Of a stretch of DNA of 64,000 nucleotides, positions 39,156 through 50,291 are shown in pieces. Each line of letters begins with the position of its first letter. Positions within the stretch are counted from its first letter, which is position 1. Location: contig JABVXV010000020.1 in the NCBI GenBank assembly GCA_013365325.1, forward strand, positions 62,001-126,000, read 5' to 3'. Made by a program: the position numbers and the translations under genes. The notes beneath the pieces were generated by a model. That model made no database searches. It was not told where the DNA came from and saw nothing but the letters and a program-made list of their open reading frames with translations. This DNA comes from Dipetalonema caudispina (lineage: Eukaryota > Nematoda > Chromadorea > Rhabditida > Onchocercidae).

Positions 39156-42100
39156 ATGCAACTGCAGTGCAGTGTGTTAATTAATTCGCGCACTCTACTC
39201 ACGTCTGAATCACGACAACGATACAGCAGAGGGATTTTGATTCTAAGGCATGGAAAAATCAGCAAAATAGGCGAGTGTGAATTGATTATAGCTACTCCTC
39301 AAAACAGAAATGGACGACTTTTCAATGTAAGTAAAACGGTTAAATTTTTTATTTTACATTGAATTTAATTTGTAAGATAAATGTAGTAAATATATAATAC
39401 ATTGTTACATTTTGATATATATCATCGATCTTATATATCAGTTGAATTGTTTTAGCTTTATTTACAGATTACGAGAGGAAGTGTTAGGCGAATTCATTCT
39501 GCAAAAATACAATGGGGATCTGTTACGATAGAAATGAACTATCCATCGGTCTTGATTTGTATAAAAGAGGTAATGATAAATTGGTGAAGCGTTGATTGAT
39601 TTTTATATATTTTATATAAATTGATTTTTATTCTCATTTGTTTCACTGGTCACAACAAATCATATCATTTTTGATGAAATAATTATCGAAACTGTTAGTG
39701 GTTTTGTCGTAGAAGAGAACCGATATAGAAGGTACAATGTATTGGGAAAATGCGAATAGCATTGTTATGAACTTTTTAATTTATTTTAAGGTTAGCTTTA
39801 TGTTGTTCCATGTATATGGAGCAACATGGCTCTGAGAAAAAGACAAGCGCTCTCAGCTAATAATGTTTTTAGTTGTTTACTTTAAATAGATCTGAATGGC
39901 ATACAGCTAAACAACGAATGAATTGAAATGATTAGTTTGATATCTCGTATCGTTGTTTATCTTCTTCCGAAAGATTGTGTACAGTTTCTATGCGTTGACA
40001 ATGTTGAGTACTTTAAGCAATTTAGTGACAATTTAAAACTACGTTATTAATTTTGATTAATATTTTTCAGGCTCCAGTTTCTTCACTTCGTAATTTCATT
40101 TCAATGCTGCAGAAGATATTGGCAGGTGAAGAAATTGTTCTGGAGGAAAACAAAAAAGTTACATCCACCAGTTTCGCCTCGCTTCGAAAAAGACTAATTA
40201 TAGCCAGCAGGAAGCAGTACGAAGAGCATAAACAAGGATTTCCACCTTATTTGCTAGTAGGGCGCTATTTCTAAATTTCCTGAAGGTTGTAGTTTGAGCA
40301 GCAGTATTGTTGTTTATTTAGGAAACGCTATTCTGTTGTACGATTTAGTTAAAAATACTAGGATTTTATTTCATTAGGTGTTAATATTCAAAATTATACC
40401 AGCTGCAGGAATTGATAATGTCAAACATTGGTCTAGCTGTTGTTGACAGTCGTTGGTTTGGAGTTACTTCTCTTCATGTGCTTGATCTGAGCGGTAATAA
40501 GCTTGGTAAATCAGAGTTATTTGAAATTAAATTCATGAATATTGTTCGATTGCATCATCTCAAAGTGCTTGCACTTGCCGATAATGAAATACAATGTATT
40601 CCGGTAATTTGATATTTCATAATCTTATAACAGGATTTGAGTTAGTTCTCATTGATAATAATCTGATGTTTCTATCAAAATTTAATCAGAATCTAAGCTT
40701 CCGTACTCGTAAATTGAATAGAAAGTTTTCAATAAACACAGTTTTTCTTACTGTAATGGAACAACTTTACAGGATGACTTATGGAACGCTCTACCAGAAA
40801 ATTTGTTGTCACTGGATTTGTCAAGAAACCAAATTTCTTATTTGTCACCGTGTTGCACACGGTTCCCACAAATGACTCATTTGTGGCTCAGTCATAATAA
40901 AATTGAAGAATTGCCACGAACCGTATGTTTCTTGAATTGACCAGCCGGTTAGGCAAGCAAAAAACTGTCATGAATGAGTCAACCAGCTGTGTTGAAGTAA
41001 TTGATTTATTTCTCGAAATGTTCCTGAAAGTGCCATGCTTATTACTGTAGGACATTTCAAAATGTGAAACAGAACTTGACAGTTTCAGTTTCATTACCCC
41101 TTATCAAATCATAGTGGAAACTTTTGTTGGCTTATTAAATTAGTTAAAATATTAAATTAATTGAAAAAGTCGAAATCCACTTTTACATTTTGTTCAATGT
41201 TCCTATTATTGAATGTGGAAGCTTACAATTTTTGGGTGAGGTCATGTTTGGGACTAAGCGTTTTACATTTTATAATTTAAGCTGAATTAAAAATTTCGCC
41301 GGATTTTTTTTTAGGTAAACAATCTGACAAAGTTGAAGTGTTTGGATATTAGCTGGAATAAATTAAAGTTCTTGCCTTCTGAAATAAAGGATCTCTCACT
41401 CGAGGTAATTGATGTGACTGCTTATAACAGTGATGAAAAATTAGAAATACAGGATATTCTTGATCAGTTACTTCAAACAGTCAACCCAGTGGCTAAGGTT
41501 GGCACACTGTTCGAATATGCTGCTGCTGCTGTTTTAAATTATAGGTTGGTGCTTCATCTGAAAAATTATCTTTCTTTATCGAGACCCACTTCGAATATTC
41601 TGTTCACATTATTCATCATTTATATAATTTGATGATGATGTAAATGTAAATCCGGGGGAAGTTATAAATTTTATTCTGCTAGTATTGTTACTTCAAGGGC
41701 ATGTTCATGTCATTTATTAATCTGACATTTATCAACTATGATTGTATTTATCAATCATAGTTGATAAATACAGGCGGGTAGGTAGGAGGATGAAGAAGGA
41801 TTTTTAAAAGTAGTACACAGTAATGCAAAGATTGAGTCTTGCAAATTTTAGGATGCTTAAATAAAAAAAATCCATTGTTATACCATTAATGGTTGTTTGC
41901 AGTCTTCAACACTTCAACAATTCCATTAAAATTTTGCAGAATCAGTACAAATTCTTTACCAGAGCTACTGCGCGTGATGATGCAACAAGCAGTTGAGAAT
42001 TGTAAATGTAAATCCGGGGGAAGTTATAAATTTTATCCTGCTAGCATTGTTACTTCAAGGGTATGTTCAGTTCATTCATTAATCTGACGTTTATTTATTG

Positions 42101-42409
42101 CCTGATTAATACATAATTAGTTAATCAGCGTTGAATACATATGACAGCGTTGTGGAAGTATTTGGTTAATTAATTGAAATATTTGCTATAGCGGACTTCG
42201 ATGAACATGCGCTTTATGCGCTTGAACAGCAATCTAGGTATTTTCTGATTTACAGTAGTTACAGTTTCTCATTTTGGCATTTATTAATTAATTTCGAGTG
42301 GAGATAACTATTTAGTGGAAAATTTTCTGACATCATTATCGTTTTTTCAGTACCATATCGAGGATGTACGATCTCTGGCATTTCAAGCAGTTTCACGAAC
42401 TCATTATAA
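39156..42409 (+). CDS. lrr-1: LRR-1, leucine-rich repeat substrate receptor of the CUL2 ubiquitin ligase
   Basis: LRR-1 directs a CUL2-elongin ligase; in animals it acts in CMG helicase unloading at replication termination and in CDK-inhibitor turnover. Nine exons (39156-39326, 39468-39569, 40071-40256, 40409-40603, 40773-40922, 41315-41544, 41940-42060, 42192-42237, 42351-42409) join in phase to 419 residues; human LRR1 has 414. The start MQLQCSVLINSR resembles the human MKLHCEV end. Three or four leucine-rich repeats follow, such as LHVLDLSGNKLGKSE, LLSLDLSRNQISYL and LKCLDISWNKLKFLPSEI. The C-terminal part matches the conserved region after the repeats, with Cys pairs (CKCKSGG and RGCTISG). 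Exon 4 could instead start at 40403, adding two residues. The sixth intron holds a decayed copy of part of exon 7. Confidence 0.9.
39800..39827. repeat. Short hairpin in LRR-1 intron 2
   Basis: ATGTTGTTCCAT and ATGGAGCAACAT pair at 11 of 12 positions around a four-base loop. Confidence 0.7.
41639..41732 (+). pseudogene. Duplicated, non-functional piece of LRR-1 exon 7
   Basis: These 94 bases match 42001-42094 collinearly at about 87 positions (93%) with no gaps. The source is the 3' half of exon 7 plus the first 34 intron bases. The copy lies in the preceding intron, lacks the exon's 5' half and its acceptor, and its donor dinucleotide is GC instead of GT. It would therefore not normally be spliced in. 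Confidence 0.85.
41727..41769. repeat. 18-bp perfect inverted repeat with seven-base loop
   Basis: ATTTATCAACTATGATTG (41727-41744) is the reverse complement of 41752-41769. Its left arm begins at the end of the duplicated exon fragment. Confidence 0.9.
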
Positions 42410-43410
42410 TGTAATTTTGCAAGATATGGAATTGATGTGATCTTGTTTATGTTTATACCTTTTTCACAAGTGCTGTTGTTTTAGTCTTTTCCTTGTTCCT
42501 CATTTTATAAGCATAGGCTATTGATGTCATTTGTTTTCAAATTCTTATTCAGCAAATAATCTCGACAATTCTCTAAGTGCAATATAATTTTGGCGACATT
42601 CTCATAAGTCTGATCTCTCATTGTGCACATTATAGCCTTGGTATAAATTTTTATACAAATCTATTGCTTTTTTTAAATTAGCATATGTTTTTGACAATAT
42701 GTGCCTCTCATTCGGGTGTTATTATAACGTTGTGTACAATACCACTCCATTAGCAAGTAATCCTGTCCATATATCTGATTTGACATCAAATATTAGCTTT
42801 GTTTGTTCATATTTGGAAAATTAAATCTGAGCTTAAGTCAATTAACCTCGATGAAGTTAATGCAGAAGTTATTGCAATTTATGAACTACTGAAATTTGAT
42901 TATGTTGCAAATTAATTTAGTGCGTTTTTGTCGCTTTTCGTCTCACTTGTTAATTACTTTCTGCTGACTATTTTATGTTTTACGTTAAGGAAATAATTTT
43001 AAATAGGAAAAGTGATTTTTTTTATTACTGCTTCAAAAAGTTTTGCAATAAGATGGGAGTTTTATAAGTAAGGAATATAGTTGTTCCTGACAAAAATCTG
43101 CTAAGGCTAGTCATCCAAACTGTTCTTCTTAAGATGGTCATTTTTGCTTGACCGTTTTACGGTCATTAAACATTTAAAATAAATTGGAAGGTTATGAATA
43201 ATCAATAGATGGGACCAGTTGATTGATAAAACAGAAAAATCAACCTCTTAAAGTATTGTCGTCGCGTTTAAATTTACAAGAAAAGGAATTCGTAGCATAT
43301 TGTAGGTGTTAAAGGTTTTGTTTATTGTTGCTAGGATTGATGAAAGTAAATAATAAAGATAAGATGAGCTGCGAACATGCTTCAAAATCTCGATCTTATC
43401 ATTCATTTCA
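42410..43410. other. Intergenic region between LRR-1 and the C7orf25 homologue
   Basis: About 1 kb of AT-rich DNA. An ATG-led frame from 43340 runs into the next gene, but it spans a strong splice acceptor and is probably not translated. Confidence 0.5.
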
Positions 43411-43419
43411 TTATTTTAG
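43411..43419 (+). promoter_or_regulatory. Candidate spliced-leader acceptor of the C7orf25 homologue
   Basis: TTATTTTAG ends four bases before the ATG at 43424, favouring that start over the upstream in-frame ATG at 43340. Confidence 0.45.
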
Positions 43420-43423
43420 GCCG

Positions 43424-46416
43424 ATGTTTGTCGAATCGTCTAATATTATAGATGATCCCAAACAAATTTTGGAAAGCAAAATCCACGATGTCGAATCATT
43501 ACTACTTGAGGCTGACGTTTCCTTTCGTGACGTGGAAGGCATTGGAAAATATAAAAAAAAATTGAAAACTGAAATGAAATTTTTGACTGCTGTAAGTTGT
43601 CTGTATCAATTAATGATATCCCTAAATGAATACGAAGTAATTAGTTCCATGTTTTATTCTAATTTTTTGCATTTATAGTTAAAAGATCTTCCGATCAGTG
43701 AGTTGAAGAAATATCTGGATACTAGCAATATAACACATCTTCGGGGCTTGCTTAACGTGGCGAAGAAACGTTCTTGTTGTGCCTTTTATAAAAGCTTTTC
43801 TGTATCGCAGAGGTATTCTATTCATTATTGTAAATTCCGTGTGAAATATTAAAATAGACATGGAGAATCATATGAAGGCTAATGAGGGAGTTAGATTTTG
43901 CTAGATTTGTTGAGGAAATGGGAAAGTTCGTCTAAGTGGCTCAAGTGTTATATTTCTCGCAGGTTCTGTGTTTGTTTTGCTGAAGATGACAGAATAATTT
44001 AAATTCTTTGAAAGAAAAATTTCATCTTTCGAGAATTCCTCTTCTTGAATTTTACTGTGTAAATTTTGAACTTCTCATGGTTGCGAAGCAAAAAAAATGT
44101 TACGTGGATATGTTCTTCAGGAAGTCGAAGCGCGAAGTTGACTTGGTAGTTGATGGTGGCGCCACATGGGTAATTTTTTTTTAAACATTGTGATGTTTGT
44201 ATGGTTTTCTTCATTGTTTCTCTTTGTTCCTTAATTTTACTTTCCCATGTGATCCTTCGTTTAGGTACTTTTTAATTAAAGGTGAAAGTGATATCCAGAA
44301 ATGTTCGAGGTCTTGCTATGGATTTTATTGGTGCTAGTGGAAGTGCCAGTCGATCCGTCATTGAACAAGCACAAGATTATATTGAGGTTCAAGATTTCTT
44401 CGTTAATAATGAGTTTAATTGTGTTATATTTTGGCAAAGCAGGGAAACAGTAAATTCAGATTTTTTATTTCCTTTCAATGAAATGTATTTAGATAGCTCG
44501 AATTCATCTTCATTTCTTCAAAATGCCAAAAATAATATTTGAATTCGTACATGGTGTTCCAGACTTGTTGCAACATAAACTCGAGTCATTTGGGATAGAA
44601 GTTGTTGGTGATATGGTAAGTACATTAGTTATAATAGCAGCAAAGGAACATCACCTCGAAGACCATTTCTTTGACTCTTTTTAACTCACAAATTATAATT
44701 TTGATGCAGTTATTTGACATAATTCTTTTTTCTACTTCGCTTATACTGAAGAACTCCATAAAGTTTAGTTTGCTCATTCCGTGTGCTTTACAAAATTCTT
44801 TCGTAATCTAATCAGCATAAAAATTGCAGCACAATGGATTGTAATCTTTTGAACACCTTATTTCACTTTTTATTAACTTACCGACAACTGACGTTTTTGA
44901 TGTTGCTTAATAGGATGGATTTGTGGAATTCTTTCCAGAGTTCCCATAAATTTAAGATTTCAATTTATCTTGTTAATTTAGGTGGATATTAACGAATTTG
45001 TAAAATTGCCGGTCGATTTTGCTTCATGTGGCAGTGATGATATTTACGACAGTACAGCATCTTTTTCGGATGACGAGTGCTTAAAAGCAGAAGACTACGT
45101 TGTGGACACCGTCAATCTTGATATCAGTGCTGTATTTGCTCTTATTTCATCCTTAACACATAGAAATGGTGCTAATTATGATTATGCCAGTCGGTTATTA
45201 AATGCTCAAGCTGCTCTGGAAAGGAAGAAACCTGCCTTACCTCCACTACTGAAAGCTATTAAAGGTTTCTTTATAATATTTAGCATTACATTCATTATCA
45301 CCATAAACGTTTACATTGAAAATGGTTCGGTAGTTCGATTTAAAAATACAGTAATGTCAGTTCATTTAAACTATTTATTTTCGCTTAGTGAAGTTCAATG
45401 TATTTTTCGACAAATTTTAAATCTGATCAACAAAATGCGCATGCTATCAGCTCAGTGGATAATGACAAGAAATCTTTACAAGCATGCTATCCTTTAAGAT
45501 TTGATGAAAATTTTAGTTTAATTTTGTATATGATTTCGTGGATGTGTAATTTTTCTTATAATATTTTTTTCAGATAGAAAATTGATAATTTGTAGAACAG
45601 CATACGATGCTGTGCAATCAATTTTGAGTACGGTTGCGGGGCCGGAGGAGAGAAAACGTGCCAAAGAGTTATTCGAAAAAGTTGAAGTAGTAGAGGATAA
45701 ACTGTCAGAACGAGCAGCCAAACTAAAATTGAGTGATAGGATCAGTCAGAGATCTAAAGTAAATATTCTCATTATTACCACTTGAAATTCTTTGGAAGTA
45801 TTCAAAGGCTTAGATACTTTAAATTAATGTTTGGATACTTTTAAATGTCTGGATAACTTTAAATTAAGTGTTCAAATACTTTTAGATATATAGATATTTT
45901 AAAACTTCATTGATTTAAAATTTATTCTAGTCATTGTGGTCCACATCGTTTTGGATAGCCTAACGATAAATTGTTTTTAAAGATTTATGTATCATATTAG
46001 TCAGCCAATCTATTTTTTTAATTTAATTTCAGATAATATTTGGTTCTGGTGATTATTACAAAGCAGTTACAGTTACTGCCAATCGTCATTTTGTTTATGC
46101 AGCTGCTCATCAGGTCTTCTTTTCATTTCTGAAGGATCAATACTAATGTATAACTGGCATTATTTATAACTGTATTTAATTTGATCTCATCCTTTACATA
46201 CGATTTACACTAATTTTATATGTCGAGCATTTCCAAAATTAGTTATTCCCATTTCCTTATTGTTTGCATCTATCTGTGATTTGTGAGACTCTAACGATAA
46301 TCTCAGCACTAATAATTATTTTACCGTAAATATATTTTCAGGATATTCATTTCGCCGTTATTATACATGAGTCAAGAGCATTAAGTGAGCAGAAACAACG
46401 AGATTTACGGAGCTAA
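43424..46416 (+). CDS. C7orf25/UPF0415 homologue (DUF1308 protein)
   Basis: Nine exons (43424-43591, 43679-43812, 44121-44169, 44282-44386, 44493-44615, 44982-45264, 45574-45758, 46033-46113, 46342-46416) join in phase to 400 residues; the human protein has about 420. Shared blocks run along the whole length: KLKTEMKFL, NITHLRGLL, VVDGGATWVKVISR, SVIEQAQDYIE, PKIIFEF, ESFGIEVVGDMVDIN, TVNLDISAVFALIS, GPEERKRAKELFEKVEVV and IIFGSGDYYKAVTVTANRHF. The family is conserved in animals but poorly characterised; its C-terminal DUF1308 part has been related to PIN-like folds. An acidic insert lies in the middle (near SFSDDECLKAEDY). The 297 bases between this stop and the WDR83 ATG suggest an operon. 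Confidence 0.88.
45810..45890. repeat. Degenerate 18-23-bp tandem repeats
   Basis: About four imperfect units resembling (T)GGATACTTTTAAAT occur in an intron of the C7orf25 homologue. Confidence 0.6.
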
Positions 46417-46488
46417 TTTTTTTCTACATTTTATTTTCATGTATTTTATATTTGCTGAGACATCGTATAAATCCTTGCAAGCGGTACT

Positions 46489-46499
46489 TTTTTTTCCAG
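46489..46499 (+). promoter_or_regulatory. Candidate trans-splice acceptor for WDR83 (operon junction)
   Basis: A run of nine T followed by CCAG ends 83 bases after the stop codon of the upstream gene. This is close to the roughly 100-base spacing known for nematode operons, where the downstream message receives a spliced leader. The acceptor would leave a 213-base 5' UTR on WDR83, which is long. No strong acceptor lies nearer the ATG. Confidence 0.4.
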
Positions 46500-46712
46500 C
46501 TTTTAACGGTCATATCAGTTTCCTGTGAAATATTTTTCAAAAGTATGTTATGTTGATTCTGACTTTATTTGGCCTTTAAGAAATTTTGTGAATAATTAGT
46601 TGAGACGACGGATGTCTTATGAAATGACCTGATAGTCTCACCTGACTCGTTAATTTAATTAGTATCTGGTGCATTTTAACAAAATTTTCGCTAATTTTGG
46701 AAGACTTGGACC

Positions 46713-49115
46713 ATGGTGGATTTGTCAGATACGAAACTTCCGAAAATACTGCTTCGAACGATCAACTGTAAGCAGGGTGCCGTCAGAGCTGTTAGATTTA
46801 ATGGTTTGTTTTAATAATTTTATCAATTAATGCAAAATAAAGAGCATCTCTTTGGAGGAGATTCATCTCAACAATATGATTATGTTGGAAATAAAGATAA
46901 ATAATTTAGTAATTTGAATCATTTCTAATGTTAGATGGAATTTAGTGAATGGGAACTATTGCTTGTCATGTGGTGCAGACAAATCAGTGAAGTTGTGGAA
47001 TCCGTATAAGGGGACGCTTCTAAAGACGTATACAGGGACAGGATGGGAAGTCCGTTTTATCTTTAATCACAATCTTTTTTATAATCAATTTGCTTGGTAT
47101 AATGTTTAATTAGCTTGTATGAAATAAGTAGTTTTAAGAAATTAACACACTAACATATCTTAGTTTACCCATGACTTTTTACTGTTTTATGGGTAATTTC
47201 ATCACTTTCGATCTAATTTGCTGAATAAACTCTGAGAAGACTGTAATTATAGATGCTGAAGACATCGAGTCTGGCACGTTGGCACAGCAGGCTAATCATC
47301 ATATTTGACCTGTTTCAGTACTGTTTATAAATCGATTAAGTGCTCTGTCCAAATACGTGTATTTGTTGTGATGAATTATCTTATTTATTTAAAACTATTT
47401 CAATTTTACAATTGCTGCAGGTTCTAGATGCTCAAGGTTCCAGTGATAATTCGATGATACTTGCTGGCGGCATGGATAAACAACTGACGATATTTGATGT
47501 TGAAAGTGGGAAAATAACACGACGCTGGAGAGGACACAATGGTTCTTTTGTTTCCCTTCGAATATTATATGTCAGTTCATTAAAACTGTTCACTATCTCT
47601 CTTTGCTAAAACTTATTAAATTTTTAAAGGTCAAGTTAACAGTGTGGCGTTCAATGAAGAATCGACGATAGCAGTATCTGCTTGCCAAGACGGCGTCGTG
47701 CGATGCTTTGATATTCGTGATAAAAATGCACCAATACAGGTTATTTCTATTTTCTCAATATTTCCCTCATTCTTGTTTCCTTTTTTTGTTATGTATAAAA
47801 ATTAAGAAATCAACTTCATTAAGCACATTTGGTTTTACAGCAAATGGACGAAGCCACAGATGCTGTGTTAACAGTCGATGTCAATTCGCATGAGATTGCT
47901 TCAGGTTCAGCTGACGGTAGTGCTCGAATCTATAGCATTCGAGACGGAAAGTTAACTGATGGTAATGCTTGTGTTCAGTGCAGATTTGGTAATTCAAGGA
48001 GATAGATCATATTTCATTACATTTCGGATTTCAAAGCATTGACGACTAGATTATTTTTTAGAAGGTGTTAAATGTAACTTTATCAGATATGTTTATATGT
48101 TTGTTATGTTGTGTAGATGTCGAAAAATTTCCAGATTTTCTCGGTGATAGTGTTACATCATTGCATTTCTCAGCGGATGGTCAGTGTTTACTTGCGTCCA
48201 CCAAAGATGGCTTCATTCGGTTGATCGATAAAATGAATGGACAGCTATTAGCGGAGTTTGTTTGCATTTTCCACTTATTTTTCGTTTAAATTGTATCTCA
48301 TTATCCTACAACTAGCTCTTTTCATTTCCTTCATGTTGTTTTAAAATTACTGGATGCAATATCATACTGGAAGAAAGTACAGTTGTGTTTGGAAGACCTC
48401 TTTGAATGTATTCTTTTACTGTGAAATTTTTGTTCTCGAATCACCAGTAATGTTGTTTATCTGATTTTAACAATTTTCTACTTTTGCTGAATTTTCGGTA
48501 AGAATTCTGGGTTTATTTACAAAGTTGAAGCTATTTTTGTGCATAATTTTCTACTTTTGCTGAAATCTATAGACCTGAATTATGAGTAAATATATTTTTA
48601 TTGTTGAAATTTCAGTTACACAGGCCACGTAAATACGGCATATCGTGTGGAAAGCTGTCTGCTTGCAACTGATGCGCACGTTGTGAGTGGTTCCGAGGAT
48701 GCTCATTTGTATATTTGGAATTTGATTGAGGTAAGTAGACTGGATTATATGTTCTATCTCGGCATTTCTTATTTTATTTTTGACTATTTAGAAAAGAAAG
48801 CATCCTTTATTATTCGAAAATAGAAATGTCCTTATTTTTCGTCGGAATATTGAAGAATCGGTTTAACTAAAAGAAGAAATACAAGGCTTTATGTGCTATT
48901 TTGGTGCTTTTCCTGTGTTCTTCCGAATTTAATGTTGAAATGCATGCAGAAATTGAAAAATGTTTCAGATGGAAGTGTTGCACAAATTACCGCATCCAAA
49001 CTCCGTAGTGCACTCGGTCAGCTCACATCCAAAGGAGCCAATCCTGTTGTCTTCATCAGCAACAAATATATTTCTATGGGGACCACAAAAAGAAGAAGAA
49101 GAAGACAGCATATAA
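46713..49115 (+). CDS. WDR83 / MORG1 WD40-repeat protein
   Basis: WDR83 (MORG1) is a WD40 propeller that scaffolds ERK pathway components and is found in spliceosomal complexes. Eight exons (46713-46803, 46946-47049, 47421-47541, 47630-47739, 47841-47961, 48117-48255, 48616-48730, 48969-49115) join in phase to 315 residues, the same length as the human protein. The match is close throughout: QGAVRAVRFN, GNYCLSCGADKSVKLWNP, GTLLKTYTG, QVNSVAFNEE, SGSADGSARIYSIRDGKL, DAHVVSGSEDAHLYIWNL and HSVSSHPKEPILLSSSAT. The last exon must be read from the ttcag at 48968. An overlapping frame there is open but out of phase and does not match the family. The C-terminus is acidic (QKEEEEDSI) and comes from a GAA repeat. 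Confidence 0.93.
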
Positions 49116-49186
49116 TTGAAATTTTCGTTTTTGAACATTTTTTTATCTCAGTTATGTAGTTACTTGTTCGCAAATAACATTTTGAC

Positions 49187-49192
49187 AATAAA
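49187..49192 (+). terminator. Candidate poly(A) signal of WDR83
   Basis: AATAAA 72 bases after the WDR83 stop codon. Confidence 0.5.
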
Positions 49193-50277
49193 TTGATTTT
49201 TTAAAAATTTTGCAGTATCAACAGTCAAATTTTAGAATTCCTTCTTTTGTCATGAACAATGCCAGTCATTGACGAAAAGTGGCACAACCTGAAATTACAA
49301 GCCTCATCTTATCATTAATGCGCTTTAATTTACCCTCGAAGAAATCATTATTTTTCTTTATCTATAATTATAGATACAATAGAGAAGATATCGCTTAAGA
49401 ATTGAAACTTATGTAAGTTATGGATTTGGTTTTTAGGTTGGAAATGTTCGAATCTTATTTTAATATTTTTGTTCGTAAAAAACAGATGCAAAATCAAACG
49501 AAAATTCAGAATTCAAAAAATGAGCATTGCATTTAAATAAAAAATAAATGATATGTAACTGAGCATTACCATCTTCATTGATCTCATTCAAATTTCAATT
49601 TGTAATACGATGATAAATTTATTTAATATAATTCTATTTTAATCGATCTGTTGTGAAAATCTGATTACTTATTAAATTAAATTTCAAATGATTTTTCGCC
49701 AAATAAAATCATTGCCCGTTACATTTTACAGATTTCAGTAATATAAATTTGTACTGTTGACAATATTTGTAATGTTCTATGCATGTATCCGTTAGTACTG
49801 CTGCATATGTTATCGGAATGCACTTAATTAATGTGCAATCCTTTCATTAAGCCGCCTTTTGAAGATTGTACTGATAGATGGAGTAATCCATTTGAAGTGG
49901 CTTAACGCTTTTATCATTAAGATGGCTTTAAACGACCTGTTTAATATACATTCACCTATATTTGTAAGTGCACTTAATCGTTCAAGTACTATTTTTGAAA
50001 GGTATGCACTTTTATCGCATTAAACAAAAGCTTTATGCTTAAATATAATTATAGCAATTTTTATTTCATATATCATTTCCACGTAAGTGAAAGAGAAATA
50101 ATGAAAGAGAAATTTCACGTAAGTGAAAGAAAAGTAATAATGATTTGTATGAGGCAGAATTGTTATAGTAATTTATATTCAATTTATCGAATAAAATAAG
50201 TAAATAGATAGTTTGATGAATTAATATTTCATTCTGTTTCCTTATGTTTTGAAATAGTTATAACATGAGAATAAAAA

Positions 50278-50291
50278 ATTTCACGTGAAAT
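50278..50291. promoter_or_regulatory. Palindromic E-box candidate
   Basis: ATTTCACGTGAAAT is a perfect 14-bp palindrome centred on CACGTG, a bHLH or bHLH-zip binding core, about 3.2 kb upstream of the homeobox gene. It could be a chance occurrence. Confidence 0.3.

Noticed and set aside
43340..43423. Upstream in-frame ATG of the C7orf25 homologue
   Set aside because: It lies before a strong TTATTTTAG acceptor, and the family's N-terminus aligns best with the ATG at 43424.
48893..49159. Open frame of 88 codons over the last WDR83 exon with an Arg-rich end
   Set aside because: It is out of phase with the other WDR83 exons. The frame entered at the ttcag at 48968 gives the conserved HSVSSHPKEPILL ending and a 315-residue protein.
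49848..49908. Fold-back TAAGCC...GGCTTA considered as a microRNA precursor
   Set aside because: Only about nine continuous pairs before mismatches; no known miRNA seed recognised, and pairing too weak for a precursor.
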